Counted from the first letter of the stretch, positions 8,577-18,010 are shown. The stretch: DNA of 64,000 nt from Pseudacidovorax sp. (GCF_017991995.1 NZ_JAGOPN010000011.1:154342-218341), one strand, 5' to 3'. Numbers and translations: made by a program. The notes: a model not told the origin generated them from the letters alone.

Positions 8577-9434
8577 TCAGACTTCCTCCTGCACCACGGG
8601 GTTGGCCAGCAGGCCCACGCCCTCGATCTCGATCTCGATGCGATCGCCCGGCTGCATCCACACCGGCGGCGTGCGCGCATAGCCCACGCCCGAGGGCGTG
8701 CCCATGGCGATGACGTCGCCCGGCTCCAGCGTGAGCACCTCGCTCAGCAGCACCAGCGCCCGGGCCACCGTCACGATCATGTGGCCGGTGTCGTCGCTCT
8801 GCATCACGCGGCCGTTCAGGCGCGACTCGACCTTCAGGCCCGCCGCGCCGGGCGGCAGGTCGGCTGCCGGCACCAGCCAGGGGCCGAAGCCGCCGGTGCC
8901 GTCGAAGTTCTTGCCGATGGTCCATTGGGCCGTGCGGCGCTGGTAGTCGCGCAGCGTGCCGTCGTTGAAGCAGGCATAGCCCGCCACGGCCGACAGGGCA
9001 TCCGCTTCGGTGAGGTGCCGTGCGCGGCGGCCGATCACCACCGCAAGTTCGGCCTCGAAGTCCAGCTTGTCGGACACGCGCGGCCGCACCAGCGGCGCGC
9101 CATGGGCGATCAGCGAACTGGCACCGCGCATGAAGAAGCTGGGGTACTCGGGCGCCGCGTTGCCGCCCTCGGCGGCATGGGCGGCGTAGTTCAGGCCCAG
9201 GCAGATCACCTTGCCCGGGCGCGCGACCGGCAGCTCCCAGCGGACCGACTCGGGCGCCAACGGCTCGGCCTGCCCGAGTTGCCGGGCGCTCAGGCCATGG
9301 GCCAGCAGGTCGAGCCAGGCCGTGTCGTGCACTCCGGCGGGCACCTGGTCACCCAGGCCCCACAACTCGCCTCCGCGCTCCACGGCCCATTGGGTGGGGC
9401 GCCCTGGTGGCGTCACGCGCGCATATCTGGACAT
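8577..9434 (-). CDS. fumarylacetoacetate hydrolase (FAH) family protein
   Basis: This 285-residue enzyme of the FAH superfamily (acylpyruvases, 2-keto-4-pentenoate hydratases, decarboxylases) acts on beta-diketo or 2-oxo acids from ring cleavage. Metal-binding acidic residues are in 'LDFEAELAVVIG' (ExE) and 'CFNDGTLRDYQ' (D). Other family motifs are 'VICLGLNYAAHA' and 'GDVIAMGTPSGVG'. It is the first gene of the leftward operon and is divergent from the GntR gene, 70 bp away. The ATG at 9434 gives the usual family N-terminus; longer frames would run into the regulator's promoter. The exact substrate is unknown. Confidence 0.9.
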   Translation of the reverse strand: MSRYARVTPPGRPTQWAVERGGELWGLGDQVPAGVHDTAWLDLLAHGLSARQLGQAEPLAPESVRWELPVARPGKVICLGLNYAAHAAEGGNAAPEYPSFFMRGASSLIAHGAPLVRPRVSDKLDFEAELAVVIGRRARHLTEADALSAVAGYACFNDGTLRDYQRRTAQWTIGKNFDGTGGFGPWLVPAADLPPGAAGLKVESRLNGRVMQSDDTGHMIVTVARALVLLSEVLTLEPGDVIAMGTPSGVGYARTPPVWMQPGDRIEIEIEGVGLLANPVVQEEV

Positions 9435-9504
9435 AATTTCGACAAACCCTTGTTCACTGGTGTTTGGCGATATTAAGTATCTAGAGGATGTTTTGTCGAT
9501 AAAA
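9435..9504. promoter_or_regulatory. divergent promoter region, FAH operon / GntR gene
   Basis: This 70-bp intergenic stretch is clearly AT-richer than its flanks. It contains the short inverted repeat ACAA-ACCC-TTGT at 9442-9453 and the AT-rich run TTGGCGATATTAAGTATCTAG just after it. GntR/FadR-group repressors usually bind short palindromes in such positions, so this is a plausible operator for the neighbouring regulator. The palindrome is short and could be chance. Confidence 0.45.
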
Positions 9505-10230
9505 ATGGATTCAGGGATTTTCCCAGTGCCCGGGGCTGTCGCCGACGCCTCGTCGCCCACGCTGGCGCGCCAGACCTACGAGCGCCTGCGTGCCGACGTG
9601 CTGGCTGGCCACTGGCAGCCCGGGCGCAAGCTGCTGATGCACGAGCTGCGCGAGCGCTACCAGGTGGGCGCGAGTCCGCTGCGGGAGGCACTCAACCGCC
9701 TGGCCAGCGAGGAATGGGTGGTGCACAACGACCAGCGTGGCTTCGCGGTGGCCCAAGCCACGCAGGCCCAGCTGGAAGACCTCGTGAACACCCGCGTCGC
9801 GGTGGAGTCGCTGGCCATCGGCCAGGCCTTCGCCCGCCGCGGACCGGAGTGGGAGGAGCCGCTGGTGCTGGCCTTCCATCGCCTGTCGCGCACGCCCCGG
9901 TCGATCTCCGACGACGCGTATGCCGAGAACCCGGAGTGGGAGCGCCAGCACCGGGCCTTCCATCGCGCCCTGCTGGCGGGCTGCGGCTCCTCACTTTTGC
10001 TGGGCTTCTGCGAGCAGCTCTACGACCAGGCCTACCGCTTCCGCCAGCTCGCCGCCCGCGTAGCCTACAAACGACGCAACGAGCACGACGAGCACCGCGC
10101 CATCTTCGACGCCGTCATGCAGGGCGAGCTGGAACAGGCACGGACGCTGCTGGCGGAGCACTACCGGCGCACGGCCAGCATCTTCGAGCACGAGCGCGAC
10201 AGTGCCGCTGCACCCGGCAAGAAGGGTTGA
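9505..10230 (+). CDS. GntR family transcriptional regulator (FadR/FCD subfamily)
   Basis: This 241-residue protein has an N-terminal winged helix-turn-helix ('TYERLRADVLAGHWQPGRK...YQVGASPLREALNRL', about residues 15-75). A C-terminal all-helical FCD ligand-binding domain follows; 'FHRALLAGCGSSLLLGF' and 'EHDEHRAIFDAVMQGELEQA' include metal- and ligand-site residues (ExxxH/H) typical of FCD domains. It is divergent from the FAH-deacetylase-Bug-Bug-CocE operon and probably represses it until a carboxylate inducer is present. ATG 9505 is the only start that fits the family N-terminus. Confidence 0.9.
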   Translation: MDSGIFPVPGAVADASSPTLARQTYERLRADVLAGHWQPGRKLLMHELRERYQVGASPLREALNRLASEEWVVHNDQRGFAVAQATQAQLEDLVNTRVAVESLAIGQAFARRGPEWEEPLVLAFHRLSRTPRSISDDAYAENPEWERQHRAFHRALLAGCGSSLLLGFCEQLYDQAYRFRQLAARVAYKRRNEHDEHRAIFDAVMQGELEQARTLLAEHYRRTASIFEHERDSAAAPGKKG

Positions 10231-10237
10231 TCGGCCC

Positions 10238-10254
10238 GGCCCGCGCCGCGGGCC
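10238..10254. terminator. GC hairpin between convergent gntR and iclR genes
   Basis: A perfect 7-bp stem, GGCCCGC-gcc-GCGGGCC, sits in the 30-bp gap between two convergent stops. No T-tract follows on either strand, so it is a candidate bidirectional or assisted terminator only. Confidence 0.45.
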
Positions 10255-10260
10255 GCGCGG

Positions 10261-11124
10261 TCAGCCCTCGATGCGCCGAGGCCGCGAGGCGCGCGCGGGC
10301 GGAGCATCGCGCTGCCCGGCGCGCAACTTGTCCGTGAGGGCCTGCGCAGCCTGCTGCACCGCACCGCGCAGGCGTTCGAGTGCCGTCGCGCTGGCCGCCC
10401 GGCCCTTGGCCGGCACGATGGCCACCAGGCTGCCCAGCACCTTCTGCTCGGCGCTGAAGATGGGTGCACCCACGCCGATCAGGCCCTTGTCGATCTCGCC
10501 GTGCGAGACGACCACGCCCTCCTTGCGCACGCGGCGCATGTTGGCGCGGAACTCGTCCCAGTTGTCGCCCAGACCTGCCGCCCGGATCTCCGCGGGGTGC
10601 CACAGCATCAGGTTGCGCAGCTGGTAGGGCGTGAGGTGGGCCAGGATGGCCTTGGCCGTCGCGCCCAGGAACATCGGCATCGGCTTGCCGCGCTCGTAGC
10701 TGGAGGTGTAGCTGGTGTCGGGCCACTCGGTGTCGGCGCACATCACCTTGTCGCCGTAATAGGCGCACAGCATGACGTTGACCTTCTGCTCTCTGGCCAG
10801 CGTGGCCATCACCTCCCGGGCGGCCAGCAGGATCGGATCACGCAGGCGCAGCAGGCGATCTAGCTCGATGATGCGCGAGCCGACCACATACGCGCCGCCG
10901 TGCACCGGGCTGATCAGGCCCGCGGTGGACAGCGACTTCAGGTAGCGATAGGCCGTGGCGCGCGAGCAGCCGATGTGCGCCACGATGCCCTCCTGGGTGA
11001 TGGCGCTGTTGTCCTCGGTGAAGAGGTTCAGGATGCTGAGCATCTTGTCCAGGCTGCCATCGGGCGTGCCATTGCCGCGGGCGCCGCCAGCGTCGGTGGA
11101 CTCGTCAGGATCGCTGTGGGACAT
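10261..11124 (-). CDS. IclR family transcriptional regulator
   Basis: This 287-residue protein has an N-terminal winged HTH ('SLDKMLSILNLFTEDNSAIT...IVAHIGCSRATAYRYLKSL', about residues 25-85). A C-terminal IclR ligand domain ('ATAKAILAHL', 'GLIGVGAPIFSAEQKVLGSLVAIVP') follows. It is the last gene of the leftward cupin-livK-iclR unit, 91 bp after livK, and probably controls both arms of the divergent regulon through the inverted repeat at 12975-12995. ATG 11124 is chosen over longer frames because it starts just before the charged linker typical of the family. Confidence 0.9.
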   Translation of the reverse strand: MSHSDPDESTDAGGARGNGTPDGSLDKMLSILNLFTEDNSAITQEGIVAHIGCSRATAYRYLKSLSTAGLISPVHGGAYVVGSRIIELDRLLRLRDPILLAAREVMATLAREQKVNVMLCAYYGDKVMCADTEWPDTSYTSSYERGKPMPMFLGATAKAILAHLTPYQLRNLMLWHPAEIRAAGLGDNWDEFRANMRRVRKEGVVVSHGEIDKGLIGVGAPIFSAEQKVLGSLVAIVPAKGRAASATALERLRGAVQQAAQALTDKLRAGQRDAPPARASRPRRIEG

Positions 11125-11215
11125 CGGGGACGGGGCTCTCCAGGTGCGGCGGCAGTTTATCGCGCGGGCCCTTGCGGGCAGGCCCGCGCGCATGCCGGCC
11201 GCTGTGTGTTCCGGC

Positions 11216-12433
11216 TTACTTCCTGACCAGCGGGCAGGCCGGGTCCGGCGCCTTGAAGGCCTGCTGCGCGGGGATGGTGCGCACCACCGTGTAGTAGTCC
11301 CAGGGGCGCTTGGACTCGGACGGCTTCTTGATCTTGTAGAGGTACAGGTCGCGCATCACGCGGCCGTCCTCGCGGATGGTGCCGTCCTTGGTCATCAGGT
11401 CGTTGATCTTCATCTCGTGCATCTTCTTCATGACCGCGCCGGCCTCGTCGGTGCCGGCCGCCTGCACGGCCTTGAGGTAGTGCAGCGTGGCCGCATAGTT
11501 GCTGGCCTGCACGCCCGAAGGCATGCGGCCCGCGACCTTGTAGAAGCGCTCGGACCATTGGCGGCTCTCGGGGCTCTGGTCCCAGTAGAAGGCCTCCACC
11601 AGGTTGATGTCCTGGCCGATGGCCAGGCCCATGCTGTGCACGTCGTTGATGCCCATGTAGAGCGCCGCGATGCGCTGCTTGCCGGTGCCGATGCCGAACT
11701 CGCGTGCCTGCTTCATGGTGTTGATGGTGTCGGCGCTGCCGTTGGCCAGGCCGATCACCTGCGCCTTGCTGGCCTGGGCCTGCACCAGATAGGACGAGAA
11801 ATCCGAGCTGCCGATGGGGTGCCGGATGGCCCCGAGCACCTGCCCGCCCTGCGCCTTGACGACGGCGGAGGCGTCGCGCTCCAGGGCATGGCCGAAGGCG
11901 TAGTCGGAGGTGATGAAGAACCAGCTCTTGCCGCCCTCGGCCATCACGCCCGACGCTGCGCCGGAGGCATAGGCATAGGTGTCGTAGGTCCAGTGCACGC
12001 CATTGGGCGAGCAGGCCTTGCCGGTGAGGTCGGAGGTGCCGGGGCTGGTGAAGATGGCCACGCGGTTCATCTGCCTGGTCAGCTCCTGCACGCCCAGCGC
12101 GATGGCCGAGTTGGGCACGTCCAGGATCATGTCCACGCCTTCCTGCTCGTACCACTTGCGGGCGATGGCCAGGCCGATGTCGACCTTGTTCTGGTGGTCG
12201 GCCGACACGATCTGGATCGGCTTGCCCAGCACCTTGCCGCCGAAGTCGTCGATGGCCATCTTCACGGCCTCGATGGACATCTTGCCCGACATGTCGGCAA
12301 ACAGGCCCGACTGGTCGTTCAGCAGGCCGATCTTGACGACGTCGTTGGACACCGTCTGCGCATGGGCGGCGCCGGCCACGGCCAGGCTCAGCAGGCCCGC
12401 GGCGGCGCAGGCGAGGGTGGGATGCTTCTTCAT
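11216..12433 (-). CDS. branched-chain amino acid ABC transporter-type substrate-binding protein (LivK-like)
   Basis: This 405-residue periplasmic binding protein has a signal peptide (MKKHPTLACAAAGLLSLAVA, cleavage near AHA-Q). The type I Peripla_BP_6 fold shows in 'VVKIGLLNDQSGLFADMSG' and 'FFITSDYAFGHALERDA'. The ATG is preceded by GGAGACAACCC, a good ribosome site. The matching permease and ATPase genes are transcribed divergently from 13857. This large subgroup more often handles aromatic acids, urea or other small organics than leucine. The cupin and SDR neighbours point to a catabolic substrate. Confidence 0.92.
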   Translation of the reverse strand: MKKHPTLACAAAGLLSLAVAGAAHAQTVSNDVVKIGLLNDQSGLFADMSGKMSIEAVKMAIDDFGGKVLGKPIQIVSADHQNKVDIGLAIARKWYEQEGVDMILDVPNSAIALGVQELTRQMNRVAIFTSPGTSDLTGKACSPNGVHWTYDTYAYASGAASGVMAEGGKSWFFITSDYAFGHALERDASAVVKAQGGQVLGAIRHPIGSSDFSSYLVQAQASKAQVIGLANGSADTINTMKQAREFGIGTGKQRIAALYMGINDVHSMGLAIGQDINLVEAFYWDQSPESRQWSERFYKVAGRMPSGVQASNYAATLHYLKAVQAAGTDEAGAVMKKMHEMKINDLMTKDGTIREDGRVMRDLYLYKIKKPSESKRPWDYYTVVRTIPAQQAFKAPDPACPLVRK

Positions 12434-12482
12434 GGGTTGTCTCCTGTTGTCGGTATGGGATGCAAGGCGGCAGTCGTCCGCG

Positions 12483-12881
12483 CTATTCCAGCTTCTGGCC
12501 GGCGAACTGGTCGATGAACACGTTGGGCTTGAGGAAGAACGAGAGCACCAGCGCGCCGTGGGGCGACCGGGCCACGTGGCGATTGCCGCGCGGTCGCCAG
12601 ACATAGCCGCCGGCCCGCGCCTCGCCCTCGGCATCCACGATGGAGCCTTCGAGGATGTAGCTCTGCTCGATCTCCACATGCTCGTGCATGGGCAGCTCCG
12701 TGCCCGGCTGCCAGCGGAAGAGGGCCGTGAGCAGCCCCGTCTCCTTGTCCTGCACGAGCACCTTGATGTCGATGCCGGGCACCTGCGTCGGCTTCCACGG
12801 CAGTGCCTCCACATCGAGGTAATGGGAGGCCAGCGGGCCGAGCAGATGGGCCCCGGCCTCGCCGGGTGTTTCTAGCGCCAT
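12483..12881 (-). CDS. cupin-domain protein
   Basis: This 132-residue single-domain cupin has a metal-site motif 'PMHEHVEIEQSYILEGS' (HxHx..E) and a second His in 'PRGNRHVARSPHG'. It resembles ChrR-like and acetylacetone-dioxygenase-like small cupins, so it could be a metal-dependent dioxygenase or isomerase, or a ligand-binding protein. ATG 12881 follows AAGGAGA with ideal spacing; a longer frame to 12983 would start inside the operator. It is the first gene of the leftward unit, 49 bp before livK. Confidence 0.85.
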   Translation of the reverse strand: MALETPGEAGAHLLGPLASHYLDVEALPWKPTQVPGIDIKVLVQDKETGLLTALFRWQPGTELPMHEHVEIEQSYILEGSIVDAEGEARAGGYVWRPRGNRHVARSPHGALVLSFFLKPNVFIDQFAGQKLE

Positions 12882-12951
12882 GACGGATGTCTCCTTGGAT
12901 GGATGGGCCGGGTTTCCCCGGAGGTCGAAAGCTTGGATGGCCGAAAAATTC

Positions 12952-12995
12952 TTTCGTATAGTAGAAATCGTGTCAAGTCTCATGAAACGAGACTT
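12952..12995. promoter_or_regulatory. perfect inverted repeat in the divergent cupin/SDR promoter (probable IclR operator)
   Basis: Bases 12975-12981 (AAGTCTC) and 12989-12995 (GAGACTT) form a perfect 7-bp inverted repeat with a 7-bp spacer. Just upstream, TTTC-gtatagta-GAAA at 12952-12967 is a second, weaker dyad over an AT-rich, promoter-like stretch. Both lie in the 186-bp AT-richer region between divergent units, one of which ends with an IclR gene. Control by that regulator is inferred. Confidence 0.6.
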
Positions 12996-13067
12996 TTATT
13001 TATTCAGCACATGGCGCAACGCCATGCGTGCGGCACCTGGCTGCCGCCATCGAACAAGGAGACAAGC

Positions 13068-13847
13068 TTGAATTCAGCCTTTCTGGCCGAGACCTTCGGC
13101 CTTGCCGGCCGCACCGCGCTGGTGAGCGGCGCGGCCTCGGGCCTGGGCTTCGCCATTGCGCGCAGCCTCGGGGGCGCGGGCGCCCGCGTCGTGGTCAACG
13201 ACCTGGCCGCCGACGCCTGCGCTGCCGCCGTCGCGCAGCTGGAGGCCACGGGCATCGAGGCCCGCGGTGCCGTCTTCAGCGTGACCGACAGCGATGCCGT
13301 GCATGCCGAAGTCGCGCAGCTGCAGACGACGGGCTGGGCCCCCGACATCCTGGTCAACAACGCCGGCAACCAGAACCGCAAGCCGCTGGTCGAGATGTCC
13401 CTCGACGAGTGGAAGCAGATCCAGGCGGTGCATGTGGAAGGCGCCTTCAACTGCTGCCACGCCGTGCTGCCGGGCATGGTGGCGGCCGGCCGCGGCACGG
13501 TGGTCAACATGTCGTCGGTGGCGGGCCAGGCCACCATGCCGGGCATCGCGGCCTATGCCACGGCCAAGGGCGCACTGGCCGCCCTCACGCGGGCCATCGC
13601 CGTCGAGTACGGCCCCCACGGCATCACCTGCAATGCGCTGGCACCCGGCTTCGTCAAGACGCGCTTCACGTCGGCGCTGCAGGCCCGCGAAGACTTCCAG
13701 GCCTTCATCGAGCAGGCCGTACCCGCCGGCCGCTGGGCCGAGCCCGAAGACATCGCGCCGCTGGTCGTGGCCTTTGCCGGCCGGGGCGGTGCCTTCATCA
13801 ACGGCCAGGTGGTGGCCATCGACGGCGGCATGCTCGCCCGCATGTGA
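13068..13847 (+). CDS. SDR family oxidoreductase (FabG-like)
   Basis: This 259-residue short-chain dehydrogenase has the cofactor motif 'SGAASGLGFAIA' and 'DILVNNAGNQNRKP'. The catalytic Ser...Tyr-x3-Lys is in 'NMSSVAGQATMPGIAAYATAKGA', and the C-terminus is 'FINGQVVAIDGGM'. The start is a TTG at 13068, 4 bp after AAGGAGAC; no ATG gives the family N-terminus with a ribosome site. It heads the rightward arm, 9 bp before livG, so the imported compound is probably an alcohol or ketone, or becomes one. Confidence 0.9.
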   Translation: MNSAFLAETFGLAGRTALVSGAASGLGFAIARSLGGAGARVVVNDLAADACAAAVAQLEATGIEARGAVFSVTDSDAVHAEVAQLQTTGWAPDILVNNAGNQNRKPLVEMSLDEWKQIQAVHVEGAFNCCHAVLPGMVAAGRGTVVNMSSVAGQATMPGIAAYATAKGALAALTRAIAVEYGPHGITCNALAPGFVKTRFTSALQAREDFQAFIEQAVPAGRWAEPEDIAPLVVAFAGRGGAFINGQVVAIDGGMLARM

Positions 13848-13856
13848 GGAGACCGC

Positions 13857-14620
13857 ATGGCTGAACGCATCGCCCTCGCCTGCGAGGGCCTCACCAAGCG
13901 CTTCGGCGGCTTCAAGGCCGTCGACAACGTGTCGCTGACCGTGCGCGAGGGCACCATCCACGCGCTGATCGGTCCCAACGGGGCCGGCAAGACCACCTGC
14001 TTCAACCTGCTGACCAAGGTGCTGCAGCCCGATGCCGGCCGCATCGCCTATTTCGGTCGCGACGTCACCCGGTTGCAGCAGGAGGCGGTCGCGCGGCTGG
14101 GAATGGTCCGCTCCTTCCAGATCTCGGCCGTGTTCCTGGGCCTCACGGCCCTGCAGAACGTGCGCGTCGCGCTGCTGCAGCGCCCCGGCCTGGGCCCGCA
14201 GTTCTGGCGACCGGCCCGCGCCATGAGCCATCTGGACGGTGAGGCCGTGCGGCTGCTGGGCGAGGTCGGGCTGGAGGCCGATGCCAACACCCGCGCCGCG
14301 CAACTGCCCTATGGCCGCAAGCGCGCGCTCGAGATCGCGATGACGCTGGCGCTGGACCCGCGCATGCTGCTGCTCGACGAACCCATGGCCGGCCTGGGCC
14401 AGGAAGATGTCGCCCGCATCACCGCGCTGATCCGGCGCGTGTCGGCCCATCGCACCGTGCTCATGGTGGAGCACAACCTGTCGGTGGTCTCGGAGCTGTG
14501 CCACACGATCACCGTGCTGGCGCGGGGCAGCATCCTGGCCGAAGGCGACTACCAGCGCGTCTCGACCGACGAGCGCGTCATCACCGCCTACATGGGCGTC
14601 GAACCCGCGCAGGAGGCCGC

Positions 14621-14624
<4 letters not shown>
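13857..14624 (+). CDS. livG: ABC transporter ATP-binding protein (LivG-type)
   Basis: This 255-residue ATPase of a HAAT (branched-chain/aromatic) importer has Walker A 'GPNGAGKTT', the degenerate signature 'LPYGRKRALEIA' normal for LivG, Walker B 'MLLLDEP' and the switch His in 'LMVEHNL'. Its stop overlaps the start of livF (ATGATG). It works with the LivHM fusion downstream and most likely with the divergent LivK-like receptor. Confidence 0.93.
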
Positions 14625-15316
<692 letters not shown>

Positions 15317-15338
15317 CGCAGCAGCAGGAAATCACACC

Positions 15339-17231
15339 ATGTTCGACATCTTCGGGATTCCGTCCTCCGCGCTGCTGAGCCAGCTGCTGCTGGGGCTGAT
15401 CAACGGCGCCTTCTACGCCACGCTGTCCATCGGCCTGGCCGTCATCTTCGGGCTGCTCAACATCATCAACTTCGCACACGGTGCGCAGTACACGGCCGGC
15501 GCCTTCATCGCCTGGATGCTGCTGAATTACCTGGGCATCGGCTACTGGGGGGCGCTGGTGCTGGCGCCGCTCATCATGGCCGTGCTCGCCGTGGTGCTGG
15601 AGAAGACCATCATCGCGCGCACCTACAAGATGGATCACCTCTACGGCCTGCTGCTGACCTTCGGGCTGGCGCTGTGCATCGAGGGCGCGTTCCGGCAGGC
15701 CTATGGCGTGTCGGGGCTGCCCTATGCCATCCCGGAGCAGCTGCTGGGCGGCATCGACCTGGGCTTCATGTTCCTGCCGCTGTACCGCACCTGGGCCATC
15801 GTCGTCTCGCTGGTGGTGTGCGTGGGCGTCTGGCTGCTGATGGAGCGCACGCGGCTGGGCGCGGTGCTGCGCGCCGCCACCGAGAACCCCGCGACGGTCA
15901 AGTCCTTCGGCATCAATGTTCCTCGCTACATCACGCTGACCTATGCCCTGGGCGTCGCGCTGGCGGCCATCGCCGGCGTGGTGGCCGCGCCCATCTACCA
16001 GGTCAGCCCGCTCATGGGCTCCAACCTGGTGGTCGTGGTGTTCGCGGTGGTGGTCATCGGCGGCATGGGTTCGATCGGCGGCGCCATCGTGAGCGGCCTC
16101 GGCCTGGGCGTGATCGAGGGGCTCACCAAGGTCGTCTATCCCGAGGCGTCGAACTTCGTGATCTTCGTGATCATGGCCATCGTGCTGCTGGTCAAGCCTT
16201 CGGGCCTGTTCGGCCGGCCGCTGCAGGTGCAGAACACCGTGGCGGCCGAGGCCACCCGCGTCAGCTTGCGCCTGGCGCGCCGGTACCAGGTGCTGGGCTG
16301 GTGGCTGCTGCTGGCCCTGGCGCTGGTGGCGCCGCTGGTGCTCTACCCCACCTTCCTGATGAAGGTGCTGTGCTTCGCGCTCTTCGCGGCGGCCTTCAAC
16401 CTGCTGCTGGGCTACGTCGGCCTGCTGTCCTTCGGCCATGCGGCGTTCTTTGGCGCGGCGGCCTATTCGACCGGCATGGCCATGAAGGCCTGGGCGCTCA
16501 CGCCCGAGCTCGGCCTGCTGGCCGGCACGGCCACCGGCGTGCTGTTGGGGCTGGTGTTCGGCGCGTTGGCCATCCGCCGGCAGGGCATCTACTTCTCCAT
16601 GATCACCCTGGCGCTGTCGCAGGTGGTGTACTTCGTGGCCGTGCAGGCCGGCTTCACGGGGGGCGAGGACGGCCTGCAGAACGTGCCCCGCGGCAGGCTC
16701 TTCGGCCTGTTCGACCTGGGCAACTCGATGGTCATGTACTACGTGGTGCTCGCCGTCTTCCTGGCGGCCTACCTGTTCGTGGTGCGCATCCTGCAGTCGC
16801 CCTTCGGTGAGGTGATCCGCGCGGTGCGCGACAACGAGCAGCGCGCCCGCTCGCTGGGCTACGGCACGTCGCGCTACAAGCTCCAGGCCTTCGCCCTGTC
16901 GGCGGGGCTGGCGGGGCTGGCGGGCTCGATGAAGGTGCTGGTGTTCGGCGTGGCCTCGCTCACCGACGTGCACTGGCACGCCTCGGGCGAGGTGGTGCTG
17001 ATGAGCCTGCTGGGCGGCATCGGCACCCTGCTGGGGCCCATCGTCGGCGCGCTGACCTTCGTCACGCTGCAGAACTACCTGGCGCCGCTGGGCTCCTGGG
17101 TGCTGATCGTGCAGGGCGTCATCTTCATCGCCTGCGTGCTGCTCTTCCGCGAAGGGCTGGTGGGCCTGGCCGTGCAGGCGTGGAACCGCCTGGGCCGGCG
17201 CAATCCGGCCGGCGCGGGCAAGGGGGGCTGA
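15339..17231 (+). CDS. fused LivH-LivM branched-chain-type ABC permease
   Basis: One 630-residue polypeptide holds both permeases of the HAAT importer. Residues 1-295 are LivH-like ('GLAVIFGLLNIINFAHGAQY', 'VFAVVVIGGMGSIGGAIVSG', ending VKPSGLFGRPL). Residues about 325-620 are LivM-like ('FNLLLGYVGLLSFGHAAFFG', 'TLALSQVVYFV', 'MSLLGGIGTLLGPIVGALTF'). A linker of about 30 residues joins them. Counting hydrophobic stretches gives about 16-18 membrane segments. Such fusions are known in Burkholderiales. The ATG follows AGGAAA, 22 bp after livF; the Dabb gene starts 3 bp after the stop. Confidence 0.93.
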   Translation: MFDIFGIPSSALLSQLLLGLINGAFYATLSIGLAVIFGLLNIINFAHGAQYTAGAFIAWMLLNYLGIGYWGALVLAPLIMAVLAVVLEKTIIARTYKMDHLYGLLLTFGLALCIEGAFRQAYGVSGLPYAIPEQLLGGIDLGFMFLPLYRTWAIVVSLVVCVGVWLLMERTRLGAVLRAATENPATVKSFGINVPRYITLTYALGVALAAIAGVVAAPIYQVSPLMGSNLVVVVFAVVVIGGMGSIGGAIVSGLGLGVIEGLTKVVYPEASNFVIFVIMAIVLLVKPSGLFGRPLQVQNTVAAEATRVSLRLARRYQVLGWWLLLALALVAPLVLYPTFLMKVLCFALFAAAFNLLLGYVGLLSFGHAAFFGAAAYSTGMAMKAWALTPELGLLAGTATGVLLGLVFGALAIRRQGIYFSMITLALSQVVYFVAVQAGFTGGEDGLQNVPRGRLFGLFDLGNSMVMYYVVLAVFLAAYLFVVRILQSPFGEVIRAVRDNEQRARSLGYGTSRYKLQAFALSAGLAGLAGSMKVLVFGVASLTDVHWHASGEVVLMSLLGGIGTLLGPIVGALTFVTLQNYLAPLGSWVLIVQGVIFIACVLLFREGLVGLAVQAWNRLGRRNPAGAGKGG

Positions 17232-17234
17232 GCC

Positions 17235-17531
17235 ATGTTCATCCATGCCGTCCTGATGGCCTTCAAGCCGGGCACCGATGACGCCTTCCACCAGCGCGTG
17301 CAGGACTTCGCGGCGCAGGTCCGCGCGGGCTCACCCGGCCTGGTGAGCTACCTCTACGCGCCCAACGAGGCCAGCCGCGCGCAAGGCTTCAGCCATGCGG
17401 TGGTCGCCTGCTTCGACGACGAGGCGGCCCACGAGCGCTACCAGGTCAGCGCCGTGCACCAGGAGATGAAGGCCTTCATGGCCGGTCGGACGGAGCGACT
17501 GGTGGTCTTCGACTCCGGCCACTGGCGCTGA
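17235..17531 (+). CDS. Dabb-domain (stress-responsive alpha/beta barrel) protein
   Basis: This 98-residue protein is a single Dabb / dimeric alpha-beta barrel domain: 'FIHAVLMAFKPGTDDAF' at the start, then 'SHAVVACFDDEAAHERYQVSAVHQ' (the typical Y...H..H segment) and 'RLVVFDSGHW' at the end. Members dimerise; some are enzymes such as olivetolic acid cyclase, but most are uncharacterised. As the last gene of the SDR-livGF-HM unit, it may act on the transported compound. It converges on the PCuAC gene 5 bp away. Confidence 0.85.
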   Translation: MFIHAVLMAFKPGTDDAFHQRVQDFAAQVRAGSPGLVSYLYAPNEASRAQGFSHAVVACFDDEAAHERYQVSAVHQEMKAFMAGRTERLVVFDSGHWR

Positions 17532-17536
17532 CAGCC

Positions 17537-18010
17537 TCAGTGCTTGTGCTCGCCGTGCTGCATCGGCATGGCCTCGGGCCGCAGCGGCCGCACCGGCGCC
17601 TGCACCTGCACCGTCTGGCGCTTGCCGTCCTTGCCTTCGAAGACCAGCGTGAGCGGCACCGTCTCGCCTTCCTTCACCTGCTGCTTCAGGTCCATCAGCA
17701 TCACGTGGTAGCCGCCGGGCTTGAGTTCCACCGGCTTGCCAGCGGGCAAGTCCAGCGCAGGCATCGGCCGCATCCGCATCACGTTGTCCTGCAGCGCCAT
17801 CTCGTGGACCTCGGCGCTGGCGGTGAGCGGCGTGCTCACCGACACCAGCCGCGCATCCTGCGCCGACTGCAGTTGCATGAAGGCGCCCGTGGCCTTCTGC
17901 TGCGGCACGGTGGCGCGCACCCAGGCGTCCTTGACGGTGACCTGGGCATGGGCAGAGGCGACGGCCAGGAGGGCAGCGGCAAGGGCCAACGGGCGGATGA
18001 GGGAAGGCAT
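17537..18010 (-). CDS. PCuAC-type periplasmic copper chaperone
   Basis: This 157-residue protein has a signal peptide ending at ASAHA-Q and a cupredoxin-like PCuAC domain. The Cu(I) ligands fit the H-x-M...H-x-M pattern: 'EVHEMALQDNVMRMRPM' and 'GGYHVMLMDLK'. A His/Met-rich tail (MPMQHGEHKH) adds further possible Cu ligands. The family delivers copper to the CuA/CuB sites of cytochrome oxidase. No oxidase gene is adjacent. It is divergent from the FGE-fold lipoprotein, 98 bp away. Confidence 0.9.
   Translation of the reverse strand: MPSLIRPLALAAALLAVASAHAQVTVKDAWVRATVPQQKATGAFMQLQSAQDARLVSVSTPLTASAEVHEMALQDNVMRMRPMPALDLPAGKPVELKPGGYHVMLMDLKQQVKEGETVPLTLVFEGKDGKRQTVQVQAPVRPLRPEAMPMQHGEHKH

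Noticed and set aside
12903..13067. N-terminal extension of the SDR gene at 13068 to an ATG at 12903
   Set aside because: It would cover the inverted repeat and the promoter region; the extra residues do not look like an SDR N-terminus, and TTG 13068 has an AAGGAGAC site.
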